Origin: JBALVO01 sp036961445
GTDB taxonomy: Bacteria > Pseudomonadota > Gammaproteobacteria > Pseudomonadales > Halieaceae
Assembly: GCA_036961445.1 (NCBI GenBank)
Contig: JBALVO010000045.1
Location: 1-28,015 of the forward strand
DNA: 28,015 nucleotides
Direction of reading: 5' to 3'
The position numbers were made by a program, and so were the translations under genes. Shown one piece after another: positions 16,614 through 22,874 of the stretch. The stretch's first letter is position 1, and each line of letters starts with the position of its first letter. Under the pieces are notes generated by a model. It was not told the DNA's origin and ran no database searches. It saw nothing but the letters and a program-made list of their open reading frames with translations.

Positions 16614-17657
16614 TCAGGCACTGTCGATCAGTGCATCGCAGCCTGTCCCTGCCAGCAGGGCATCTACCCTGGCACGATCATCATTGCCCAACGCCTGATA
16701 CTGCTGGTTAATCCACATCAGGCATTTCGCCTGGTAGGGAAAGGTCTGCTGGGTCCAGGGGGCACCGTCGATAACCCCCTCCCAGGTCTTCTCACCCGCC
16801 TGCACGGCTTTTGCGTTGGCCAGCAGTGCGGGCACATACACCCGTCCTATTTCATTGAGTATGCCACGCAGAGTGTCGGGGACCTCACCAGGATCGTTCC
16901 AATCACTGTCCGCTGGCTCCAGACCGCTGTGATCCTCCATAAGATCAACCCATGCCACAGTGCGCGGAGATACCGCGTGAGCAATGGCCCGCGGGGTGGG
17001 ATCGAAACCCACCAGTTGAGTTAACTGACCATAAAGGGCAAAGTCACCGGCACCCGGTCGATGGCCCAGCATAAACGGCTGTCGTTCCAGATGTTTCTCC
17101 ATGGCGGCCAGAAAACGCCGATAGCTGGCATCGATTACCGGCGCAGTGGTGTCGTTGGATCCCACAACGTACAAGCGCCCTATCTGCCGGTCCGCAAAGG
17201 TTTTTTTGAAAGACTGATGCGCTTCCCGCGGCAGATTCACGTGCATGCCCAACGGCAACAAAGTGCCTGCGTTGTCGGCATCTTCTTGCGGATACCAGCG
17301 GTAGTGAAACATATACTTGGTACACCACTCGTCGCCGAAGTCTTCGATCAAATAATCGATAAAGGCCAGCGCCGGATCAGTGGGCAGAACCGAGCGCCCG
17401 GGATACATTGATTCCAGGCGCCGGATGATCGGTGTGGAATCGCAAACCGCTCTGATCTCGCCGTTATCGTCATTAAACAGGAACGTGGGAAGGAAGGTAG
17501 GTCTGGGCTTTTCTATGCCCAGAGCATCCAGCGTGCTAGCCGGATCGGCCCAGGTAACACCATAGGGTATATGGCGATAGCGCAGTAACGAAACCATCTT
17601 TCTGGTGTAAGGCGATCCCGTACCGCCAATCAGGCGAAGCCTTTCTGATGACGCCAT
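16614..17657 (-). CDS. Long GST-like protein, paralogue 2 of 3
   Basis: A 347-residue GST-superfamily protein. The thioredoxin-like N-terminal domain begins LIGGTGSPYTRKMVSLL (SPY at 15-17), followed by RPTFLPTFL and CDSTPIIRRLE. The C-terminal domain shares with its paralogues the MFHYRWYPQ segment, a RQPFMLGHRPGAGDFALYGQL segment and a late aromatic VAWVDLM. GAGGAG is seven bases before the ATG, a strong ribosome site. It heads a two-gene operon with the acyl-CoA dehydrogenase. Operator-like element B lies about 70 bp upstream. Association with CoA-ester oxidation suggests a catabolic rather than general detoxifying role. Confidence 0.75.
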   Translation of the reverse strand: MASSERLRLIGGTGSPYTRKMVSLLRYRHIPYGVTWADPASTLDALGIEKPRPTFLPTFLFNDDNGEIRAVCDSTPIIRRLESMYPGRSVLPTDPALAFIDYLIEDFGDEWCTKYMFHYRWYPQEDADNAGTLLPLGMHVNLPREAHQSFKKTFADRQIGRLYVVGSNDTTAPVIDASYRRFLAAMEKHLERQPFMLGHRPGAGDFALYGQLTQLVGFDPTPRAIAHAVSPRTVAWVDLMEDHSGLEPADSDWNDPGEVPDTLRGILNEIGRVYVPALLANAKAVQAGEKTWEGVIDGAPWTQQTFPYQAKCLMWINQQYQALGNDDRARVDALLAGTGCDALIDSA

Positions 17658-17998
17658 TTTTTCACTCCTCTAAATTGTTGGAATTTGTCTGTGGTAAGAA
17701 GTAAAATTACCCAGCGAGTCAATATTGACATACTCGATGCCATTATGTCACCCTCTGGTGATCATCGAAAGCAAAATGACTTATTTTGCGCCAGCAACCG
17801 ACTCCTCGCCGCACTCAGCAACAAGGTAGGACCAATAGGTATCAAGGCGACTACACCCTGGCGGGCTCTGAGGCAGCGTCAAAACGCTGTTCGCCGGGCG
17901 CGGGATACTTGAGTACTACATGAAGTAAAGCCACAGGCATAAACGGGGCTCGCGACATACCCCTTACATAATGAAACTATTCACTTAAGGAGCACGCT
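17658..17998. other. 341-bp divergent intergenic region (GST-like 2 / crotonase)
   Basis: No supported gene. A 75-residue open frame at 17685-17912 has no family features and no ribosome site. The region contains operator-like element B at 17726-17742 and AAGGAG at 17987-17992 serving the crotonase gene. Nothing else structured was recognised in the 17760-17960 stretch. Confidence 0.5.
17726..17742. promoter_or_regulatory. Operator-like element B, TGACA-N7-TGCCA
   Basis: TGACATACTCGATGCCA, same arms and spacing as element A, again followed by TTATGTCA (to 17750) and preceded by the same ATAT/T context. On the minus strand a CATAAT -10-like hexamer (17747-17742) lies at its edge, oriented toward the GST-like/acyl-CoA dehydrogenase operon. 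The extra shared 8 bp at A and B may reflect a conserved promoter rather than the operator itself. Confidence 0.6.
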
Positions 17999-18823
17999 AT
18001 GGACTTTTCCTCAACGGTAATAACAGTGGAAATGAACGACCACGTTGCCACGCTGTGGCTGGATCGGCCGGAGAAACGCAATGCGATGAGCCAGCAAGTT
18101 GTGACCGACCTGCCCCTGGCGATGGCTGCGATTGCGGAGAACCCGGAGGTTCGCGCGGTCATTATCGCTGCTCGCGGTAAAAGCTTCTGCGTGGGAATCG
18201 ACCTGGCAGGCCTGATGGGCAGCGGCGGACAAAAAGCGGAAATTTCAGGCGCTACCGCCAGTGTCCAGCAACTCACAATCACCCGCGCGTTTCAGGCGGC
18301 CATTAGTTCAGTTGCCCAGTGCCCGGTACCTGTTATCGCAGCGATACACTCGCATTGCCTGGGAGCCGGGATAGATCTCATCACCGCCTGTGACATCAGA
18401 GTGGCATCACAGGACGCCACCTTTGGTGTCCGCGAAACCAAAATCGGTATCGTCGCTGACGTGGGCACACTACAGCGCTTGCCAGGCATTGTCGGCGCAG
18501 GCCAGGTCGCTGAACTCGCCTACACAGGCAAGGACATCGATGCCCAGCGGGCCGAGCGAATTGGCCTGGTGAATGATGTCTATGCCGATGCAGGCGCTGC
18601 CTACGACGCGGCCTGTCAACTGGCGCAGGAGATCGCAGCCAATGCCCCACTCGCTGTGCGCGGCACGAAGTTCATGTTGCAGCAAAGCGAAGACCTCACG
18701 ACAGAGCAGAGCCTGTTACTCAACGGCCTCTGGACCATGACGACGACACTTAACTCAAATGACCTCAAGGAAGCCATGCAGGCTTTTGTGGCGAAACGCC
18801 CACCACTGTTTACTGGTACATAA
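17999..18823 (+). CDS. Enoyl-CoA hydratase/isomerase family, dienoyl-CoA isomerase-like
   Basis: A 274-residue crotonase. The oxyanion-hole segments are CVGIDLAGL (64-72) and HSHCLGAGIDL (117-127). The catalytic region VRETKIGIVADVGTLQRLP (144-162) closely resembles mammalian ECH1, delta3,5-delta2,4-dienoyl-CoA isomerase: an acidic residue at E146 and one at D154, with the same eight-residue spacing as the two catalytic acids of that enzyme. It would shift double bonds during beta-oxidation of unsaturated chains; ordinary hydratase activity is the alternative. A strong AAGGAG lies six bases upstream of the ATG. It is divergent from the GST-like 2 operon and shares its intergenic region and element B. 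It ends before a perfect hairpin. Confidence 0.85.
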   Translation: MDFSSTVITVEMNDHVATLWLDRPEKRNAMSQQVVTDLPLAMAAIAENPEVRAVIIAARGKSFCVGIDLAGLMGSGGQKAEISGATASVQQLTITRAFQAAISSVAQCPVPVIAAIHSHCLGAGIDLITACDIRVASQDATFGVRETKIGIVADVGTLQRLPGIVGAGQVAELAYTGKDIDAQRAERIGLVNDVYADAGAAYDAACQLAQEIAANAPLAVRGTKFMLQQSEDLTTEQSLLLNGLWTMTTTLNSNDLKEAMQAFVAKRPPLFTGT

Positions 18824-18855
18824 ATTCAAAGGCGCAAATCCCGTCACACTACCCA

Positions 18856-18888
18856 GACAGGTGAAAGCGCGCAGCGCTTTCACCTGTC
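18856..18888. terminator. Perfect 15-bp hairpin between convergent crotonase and GST genes
   Basis: GACAGGTGAAAGCGC, loop GCA, then the exact complement, 33 bp after the crotonase stop and 8 bp before the GST stop (read on the plus strand). There is no T-tract on either side, so it is not a textbook intrinsic terminator. Its position between two convergent genes suggests a bidirectional 3'-end or transcript-stabilising structure. Confidence 0.6.
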
Positions 18889-18895
18889 GATTGCA

Positions 18896-19579
18896 TCACT
18901 TCTGTAGCATTTTTTGCGCGTTGTCAGTGAACTCTTTGGTGTCTGCTTCGTCTTCCAACAAATTGCCGAGGCTGAAGGGAACATCCAGACCCTTGCTCAT
19001 ACCGGGCTGATCTCTCATAACCATTAGCCAACGATCCAGATTATCCAGGCCTTCAACAGATGCGCCCGACCATTTGTGTGTTCGCACCCAACACCAGTTG
19101 GCAATATCAGCGATAGAATAATCATCTGCCAGCCACTCATTCTTTGCCAGATGAGCATCGAGCACTTCAAACAGGCGGCGACACTCATTCTGGTAACGGT
19201 CGATAGCGGGTTGTATTTTCTCAGGGAAGTAGCGGTAGAACACATTCGCCTGCCCCATCATCGGGCCGATGCCGCCCATTTGGAACATCAGCCATTGAAT
19301 AACTTTAGAGCGGCCTTTCACGTCGGTGGGCAGCAGACGGCCGGCTTTCTCCGCCAGGTAAATCATGATCGCGCCTGTTTCAAACACCGGAAAGTTATCC
19401 AGATCGCGATCGACAATGGCAGGAATCCGACCATTGGGACTAAGCTTGAGAAACTCAGGCTTCTTTTGCTCGCCCTCTGAAATATTGACGAAATGCGTTT
19501 CGTACTCCAGCTCCAGTGCTTCCAGGGTGCAAGAGGCCTTGTGTCCGTTTGGCGTTGGGGCAGTGTACAAATCAATCAT
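18896..19579 (-). CDS. Glutathione S-transferase, nu-class (YfcG/Ure2p)-like
   Basis: A 227-residue conventional GST. The N-terminal domain reads DLYTAPTPNGHKASCTLE; the TPNG (8-11) is the YfcG/Ure2p glutathione-site signature. LSPNGRIPAI supplies the cis-Pro loop and FETGAIMIYLAEK the ESGAI-type glutathione-gamma-glutamyl contact. The C-terminal helical domain includes SIADIANWCWVR, the N-capping motif. Nu-class members reduce disulfides or peroxides with glutathione. A TTG four codons upstream is in frame, but the ATG at 19579 has GGAG six bases before it. It is not part of the long GST-like family in this window. A possible promoter (TTGGAA, 18 bp, TACACT) lies at 19635-19606 on the minus strand. 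Confidence 0.9.
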   Translation of the reverse strand: MIDLYTAPTPNGHKASCTLEALELEYETHFVNISEGEQKKPEFLKLSPNGRIPAIVDRDLDNFPVFETGAIMIYLAEKAGRLLPTDVKGRSKVIQWLMFQMGGIGPMMGQANVFYRYFPEKIQPAIDRYQNECRRLFEVLDAHLAKNEWLADDYSIADIANWCWVRTHKWSGASVEGLDNLDRWLMVMRDQPGMSKGLDVPFSLGNLLEDEADTKEFTDNAQKMLQK

Positions 19580-19605
19580 GGTATTCTCCAATGGCAGTCA
19601 CAGTC

Positions 19606-19635
19606 AGTGTACCGATTCGTCTTGGTGCTTTCCAA
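19606..19635 (-). promoter_or_regulatory. Possible sigma70-type promoter of the nu-class GST gene
   Basis: On the minus strand TTGGAA (19635-19630), an 18-bp spacer and TACACT (19611-19606) stand about 27 bp upstream of the GST start codon. Each hexamer has four matches to consensus. No TGACA-N7-TGCCA element is found here. Confidence 0.3.
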
Positions 19636-19655
19636 TGCGAAAAATGCTGCTGCGA

Positions 19656-19754
19656 TCAAAAGTGCTGACGCTGGTGCCCAAACAACATGATGTCCAATAG
19701 CGCGGTCAACCCCGGTAACGCTACAGCCAAGCATAGTGATTTACGCTTACTCAT
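19656..19754 (-). CDS. Small 32-codon open frame, doubtful
   Basis: An open frame of 32 residues starting MSKRKSLCLAVALPG, basic then hydrophobic like the beginning of a signal peptide or membrane segment, 31 bp after the sulfatase stop on the same strand. AGGGG lies 11 bases before the ATG. It may be the surviving start of a deleted membrane or exported protein, or chance. No family recognised. Confidence 0.2.
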   Translation of the reverse strand: MSKRKSLCLAVALPGLTALLDIMLFGHQRQHF

Positions 19755-19785
19755 GGTATTTATCACCCCTGGAATTCACAGCCAA

Positions 19786-21462
19786 TCAGTTGGGCCAGTA
19801 AATATACTCGTCGCCTTCCACATATGCCTGCCCGCCATGCTTATCAATCAACTGCGGGGAATTCATCGTGGTTGGCCACAGAGTCTCCACTTGCTCCGCG
19901 TTGTGGGCAAACAACAGCGCCTCCAGTTCAGCAACCTTTGCGGCTGAACTTTGCATCAGGTTATTTTTCTCAGTGGGGTCCAGCGCAAGGTTGAACAGCC
20001 ATTTCTTTTGCGGCGCATCTGGCCCAAGGTCTGGCTGGTCGGCGCGAATCAGTTTCCAGCCATCGTGCAGCACTGTTTGCTGGTGTCCTTCACGCCAGAA
20101 CAGCGTTCTGTGGGGTACCCCAGCATTTTCACCACGGATATAGGGCAGTAAATCAACACCATCAAGCTTACGGTCGTTTGGCACTGTTGCGCCAGCCGCC
20201 GCGGCAAAGGTATGAAACAGGTCTATATGATGTATAGGGTCAACCACTGTCGTTCCCGCATCAATGCGTGCGGGCCACTTGGCCATATAAGGCACATGCG
20301 TACCGCCCTCGAAATGATTGAGCTTCCAGCCGCGGTAGGGCTTGTTGATATCTGCCAGGTGAATATACCCGGCGCCGCCATTATCGCTGGTAAATACAAT
20401 CAGCGTGTTATCGGTCAGGCCATTGTCTTCAAGGGTTTGTACAATGGTGCCAACACTGCGGTCCAGGGCCCGGATCATGGCGGAATAAACGCGCAAGCCA
20501 TGGTCTTCAATATGGGACAAAGCAGCATAATCATCTTTACTGGCCTGCAGAGGATTATGAATGCCCCAATGGGCAAGATACAAAAAGAAGGGGCGATTTT
20601 TATTTGCTGCAATAACTTTAACCGCCTCTTTGGTGTAGTAGTCCGTCAGATAGCCATCGGGTTCAAAAACTTCACTACCATTGAAACGGGCAGCATAGGT
20701 GGCGGTTGCCCACACCATCTTTTCAATCGCTTCTTCGGGGTGTTTGGCATTCACAACGTCGGGGTGATCTTCCGGTAAATACAGCGACCCGGCCAATTCC
20801 AAACTGTCGTCAAAACCCTGTTCCTGCGGCGCCATGTCGCCCACCGAGCCCAAATGCCACTTACCTATAAGCGCAGTGTAATAGCCCTGATCCCGCAGCA
20901 ACTCGGCAATGGTAATTTCTTCGGTTGGCATGCCCAGGCCGGCAATGCCCGGCAATGTGTCGGCCGCGTCCGTATCGATAAATACCGGTAACGGTCCGGG
21001 GTTCAATTCCTGCATCCACTGAAATAGCACAGGCCCAAGCTTGAATATAGGGGTGTACTCGAAGCCAAACCGGGTAGAGTAGCGGCCAGTCATCGCCGTT
21101 GCGCGCGATGGTGCACACACAGCATTGGCCGCATAGCCGTTGTCAAATACCACCCCCTGGCGGGCAATAGCATCGATATTGGGTGTCATCAGACTGCCGT
21201 CGCCTGCACCTCCGTTGTACAGGGACACGTCGTTAAAACCCATGTCGTCGGCCATAATAAATATAATATTGGGTGGGCGTTCGCCAGGCGCTGTGTCGGC
21301 TGTGGCTGGGCCCTGTGACCACTGATTTGGCACATTAGAGCCTATAGGCTTTAGCACCTTGCTCAATTTGGGGGCGCCCCAGACCACCAGATTAATTCGG
21401 TTCTGCCAGCCAATGGCTGCGAGAATCGAGAGGACCAGTACTGCAATAGCAATTTTTTTCAT
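19786..21462 (-). CDS. Type I sulfatase, exported or membrane-anchored
   Basis: A 558-residue alkaline-phosphatase-superfamily sulfatase. The formylglycine motif CxPSR is at 116-120 (CAPSR) followed by ATAMTGR; C116 would be oxidised to formylglycine. Metal ligands D72-D73 (ADDMG), K201/H203 (GKWHLG), H302 (HWGIHNP) and D360-N361 (SDNGG) are all present, so it should be active. Residues about 4-18 form a hydrophobic signal or anchor after MKK. It should cleave organic sulfate esters in the periplasm. AGGA stands close before the ATG. It follows the haloalkane dehalogenase by 24 bp and is likely co-transcribed. No formylglycine-generating enzyme is in the window, so maturation needs a gene elsewhere. 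Confidence 0.9.
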   Translation of the reverse strand: MKKIAIAVLVLSILAAIGWQNRINLVVWGAPKLSKVLKPIGSNVPNQWSQGPATADTAPGERPPNIIFIMADDMGFNDVSLYNGGAGDGSLMTPNIDAIARQGVVFDNGYAANAVCAPSRATAMTGRYSTRFGFEYTPIFKLGPVLFQWMQELNPGPLPVFIDTDAADTLPGIAGLGMPTEEITIAELLRDQGYYTALIGKWHLGSVGDMAPQEQGFDDSLELAGSLYLPEDHPDVVNAKHPEEAIEKMVWATATYAARFNGSEVFEPDGYLTDYYTKEAVKVIAANKNRPFFLYLAHWGIHNPLQASKDDYAALSHIEDHGLRVYSAMIRALDRSVGTIVQTLEDNGLTDNTLIVFTSDNGGAGYIHLADINKPYRGWKLNHFEGGTHVPYMAKWPARIDAGTTVVDPIHHIDLFHTFAAAAGATVPNDRKLDGVDLLPYIRGENAGVPHRTLFWREGHQQTVLHDGWKLIRADQPDLGPDAPQKKWLFNLALDPTEKNNLMQSSAAKVAELEALLFAHNAEQVETLWPTTMNSPQLIDKHGGQAYVEGDEYIYWPN

Positions 21463-21486
21463 AACTTCCTGCGGGACTGTTCTGAC

Positions 21487-22476
21487 CTAGCTTCTGCCGG
21501 TAACATCAAAAATGGCCTGCACACACTGCCCGGGCTGTTCCTGCTGCACAAAGTGCCCGGCCCCTTCAATAGTGCGGTGCGCAACTCCCTGGCAGCCTGG
21601 AACTTTGTCCAGAAAGACGGCGTCACCCCCTGCTGTCACCGGATCGTTATCGGCAAAAGCTAGCATAAATGGCTTGTCGAATTGCTTGAGAACCTCCCAG
21701 GCAGCCTTGTTGTCCTCTACCCCGGGCTCGTCAGGGAATACGGGCACCAGGCCAGGAAACCTGCGCGCTCCCGCCATGTAGCTCTGGTCCGGAAAGGGAG
21801 CAGCATAGGCCGCCACAGTATCTGCTGGTAGTTGCCCAATAGTGCCCATCAGCACGCCTATATCCAGATCGGGACTCTCGGCACAGAATTTGCGCCAGTA
21901 CAAAAAACCGGGAATTCCCGACTTGTCCCTGAAGCGATCGCCCAGCTCCTGTGCCTTGACTACCGGCAGGGTTTTGTAGGCTTCCTTTAACGGCTGCGAA
22001 TACTGTTGCGGAATCATCCCGGTGGGCAAGCCGCCGTTGGAAAGCACCACGTGGGAAAAACGCTCAGGGCTGGTCGTCAGCATGCGCAGTCCGATGAGGC
22101 TGCCCCAGTCCTGGCAGAACAGGGTGATGTCGTTGAGATCCATCGTCATCAACCACTCGTTCATCCAGGCGACATGGCCGGCATAGCTGTAATCTTCAAT
22201 CCGGGTGGGCTTGTCTGAACGACCAAAACCGATCAGGTCAGGTGCGAGCACCCGATAGCCCGCCTCTACCAGAGGTGGGATCATATAACGGTACAGGTAC
22301 GACCACGCGGGCTGGCCATGCATCAATAGCACCACCGGACCCTCTGCAGAACCTTCATCCAGATAGTGAAGTCGCAGCTCCCCGCCTTCGCCATCAGCGA
22401 TCTGTACATAGTTGGGCTCGAATGGGTAGTCGGCCAGATTTTCGAAACGTTCGTCGGCTGTACGCTTGTATTGCAT
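21487..22476 (-). CDS. Haloalkane dehalogenase, subfamily HLD-I-like (alpha/beta hydrolase)
   Basis: A 329-residue alpha/beta hydrolase. HGQPAWSYLYRYMIPPL gives the oxyanion HGxP motif. The nucleophile elbow is FCQDWGSLIG with Asp123 followed by Trp124. A second halide-binding Trp sits at 194 in FLYWRKF, a cap-domain position similar to DhlA. The acid is in FADNDPVTAGG (D276 or D278) and the histidine in GAGHFVQ (H308). This Asp-Trp elbow with two halide-type tryptophans is the HLD-I pattern and separates it from epoxide hydrolases and esterases. It would convert a haloalkane and water to alcohol and halide in the cytosol. The ATG at 22476 is preferred; a GTG one codon upstream is in frame. 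It heads a two-gene operon with the sulfatase, behind elements C and D. Confidence 0.82.
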   Translation of the reverse strand: MQYKRTADERFENLADYPFEPNYVQIADGEGGELRLHYLDEGSAEGPVVLLMHGQPAWSYLYRYMIPPLVEAGYRVLAPDLIGFGRSDKPTRIEDYSYAGHVAWMNEWLMTMDLNDITLFCQDWGSLIGLRMLTTSPERFSHVVLSNGGLPTGMIPQQYSQPLKEAYKTLPVVKAQELGDRFRDKSGIPGFLYWRKFCAESPDLDIGVLMGTIGQLPADTVAAYAAPFPDQSYMAGARRFPGLVPVFPDEPGVEDNKAAWEVLKQFDKPFMLAFADNDPVTAGGDAVFLDKVPGCQGVAHRTIEGAGHFVQQEQPGQCVQAIFDVTGRS

Positions 22477-22539
22477 CACCTTAATCCTTGTTGCGCTATT
22501 TGACCCATGCTCGGAATGAGAGTCTATTGATTATTAATA

Positions 22540-22556
22540 TGACACATACTATGCCA
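22540..22556. promoter_or_regulatory. Operator-like element C, TGACA-N7-TGCCA
   Basis: TGACACATACTATGCCA, with the same arms and 7-bp spacing as elements A and B. It covers the -10 hexamer of the candidate dehalogenase promoter, the classical position for repression. Confidence 0.6.
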
Positions 22557-22574
22557 GTTAATAACAAATGACAA
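22546..22574 (-). promoter_or_regulatory. Candidate sigma70 promoter for dehalogenase-sulfatase operon
   Basis: On the minus strand TTGTCA (22574-22569), a 17-bp spacer and TAGTAT (22551-22546). The -35 matches five of six consensus bases and the -10 four of six. Transcription would start near 22539, giving a leader of about 60 nt before the ATG at 22476. Confidence 0.5.
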
Positions 22575-22601
22575 TATTTCCCTGCTTATTGGCATATAAA
22601 G

Positions 22602-22618
22602 TGGCATTATATATGTCA
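22602..22618. promoter_or_regulatory. Operator-like element D, TGGCA-N7-TGTCA
   Basis: TGGCATTATATATGTCA, the element in reverse orientation (reverse complement TGACATATATAATGCCA). Fifteen of seventeen bases match the reverse complement of element A. A further TGGCA lies 12 bp upstream at 22590-22594. On the minus strand the element contains TATAAT (22611-22606). Confidence 0.6.
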
Positions 22619-22631
22619 TATTCTTTTCCTT

Positions 22632-22823
22632 ATGGCATATGAAATGCCGATATCTAATCATACCCCAGCAATGCAACAGAGTTGCCGGGAACAGGTGCAT
22701 AATAAAACCCCTGCAGCATCTATTTTGATATCTGTCACAGCTGCTGAACTACTGGCTCAGACCGGTATCCTGGAAGAAGTCATTGTTACCGCCACCAAGC
22801 GCGCGCAGAGCCTGCAGAACTAA
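22632..22823 (+). pseudogene. Truncated TonB-dependent receptor start (relic)
   Basis: A 63-codon frame whose last 18 residues, ILEEVIVTATKRAQSLQN, are the TonB-box and beginning of the plug domain seen at the mature N-terminus of many marine TonB-dependent receptors. The preceding AASILISVTAAELLAQTG resembles a degraded signal-peptide end. The frame stops just where the plug should continue with VP and hundreds more residues; no barrel sequence follows. No ribosome site is visible before the ATG at 22632. It therefore looks like the stub left by an internal deletion, lying directly behind three operator-like elements and directly before a terminator. Its intact ancestor would have imported the cluster's substrate. 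Confidence 0.6.
22633..22649. promoter_or_regulatory. Operator-like element G (weaker), TGGCA-N7-TGCCG
   Basis: TGGCATATGAAATGCCG keeps the 7-bp spacing with one arm mismatch; the inner GGCAT-ATGAA-ATGCC is a perfect inverted repeat. It overlaps the first codons of the receptor stub. Its centre lies 31 bp from that of element D, which is 62 bp from that of C. Confidence 0.4.
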
Positions 22824-22844
22824 CCCTTCTGCCCAGGTTTTTTT
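22811..22844 (+). terminator. Rho-independent terminator after the receptor stub
   Basis: CCTGCAGAA (22811-22819), a 7-nt loop, then TTCTG and CAGG separated by a 2-nt bulge (22827-22837), followed by seven T residues (22838-22844). The stop codon of the receptor stub lies in the loop. It would end plus-strand transcripts before they run antisense into the third GST-like gene. Confidence 0.6.
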
Positions 22845-22874
22845 ATTATGCGTAAATGGATCGGGGTGACGCCG

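Larger units (their letters stand above)
22477..22874. other. 398-bp regulatory hub between dehalogenase and third GST-like gene
   Basis: The region is AT-rich from about 22520 to 22630. It contains three copies of the TGACA-N7-TGCCA-type element, a minus-strand promoter toward the dehalogenase, a truncated TonB-dependent receptor start on the plus strand and a rho-independent terminator. Each is listed separately. Confidence 0.6.

Noticed and set aside
17685..17912. 75-codon open frame in the divergent region
   Set aside because: No family resemblance or ribosome site, and it would run through operator-like element B.
21487..22476. Epoxide hydrolase for the alpha/beta hydrolase
   Set aside because: The Asp-Trp nucleophile elbow and second cap Trp fit haloalkane dehalogenase; I did not identify the paired cap tyrosines expected of epoxide hydrolases.
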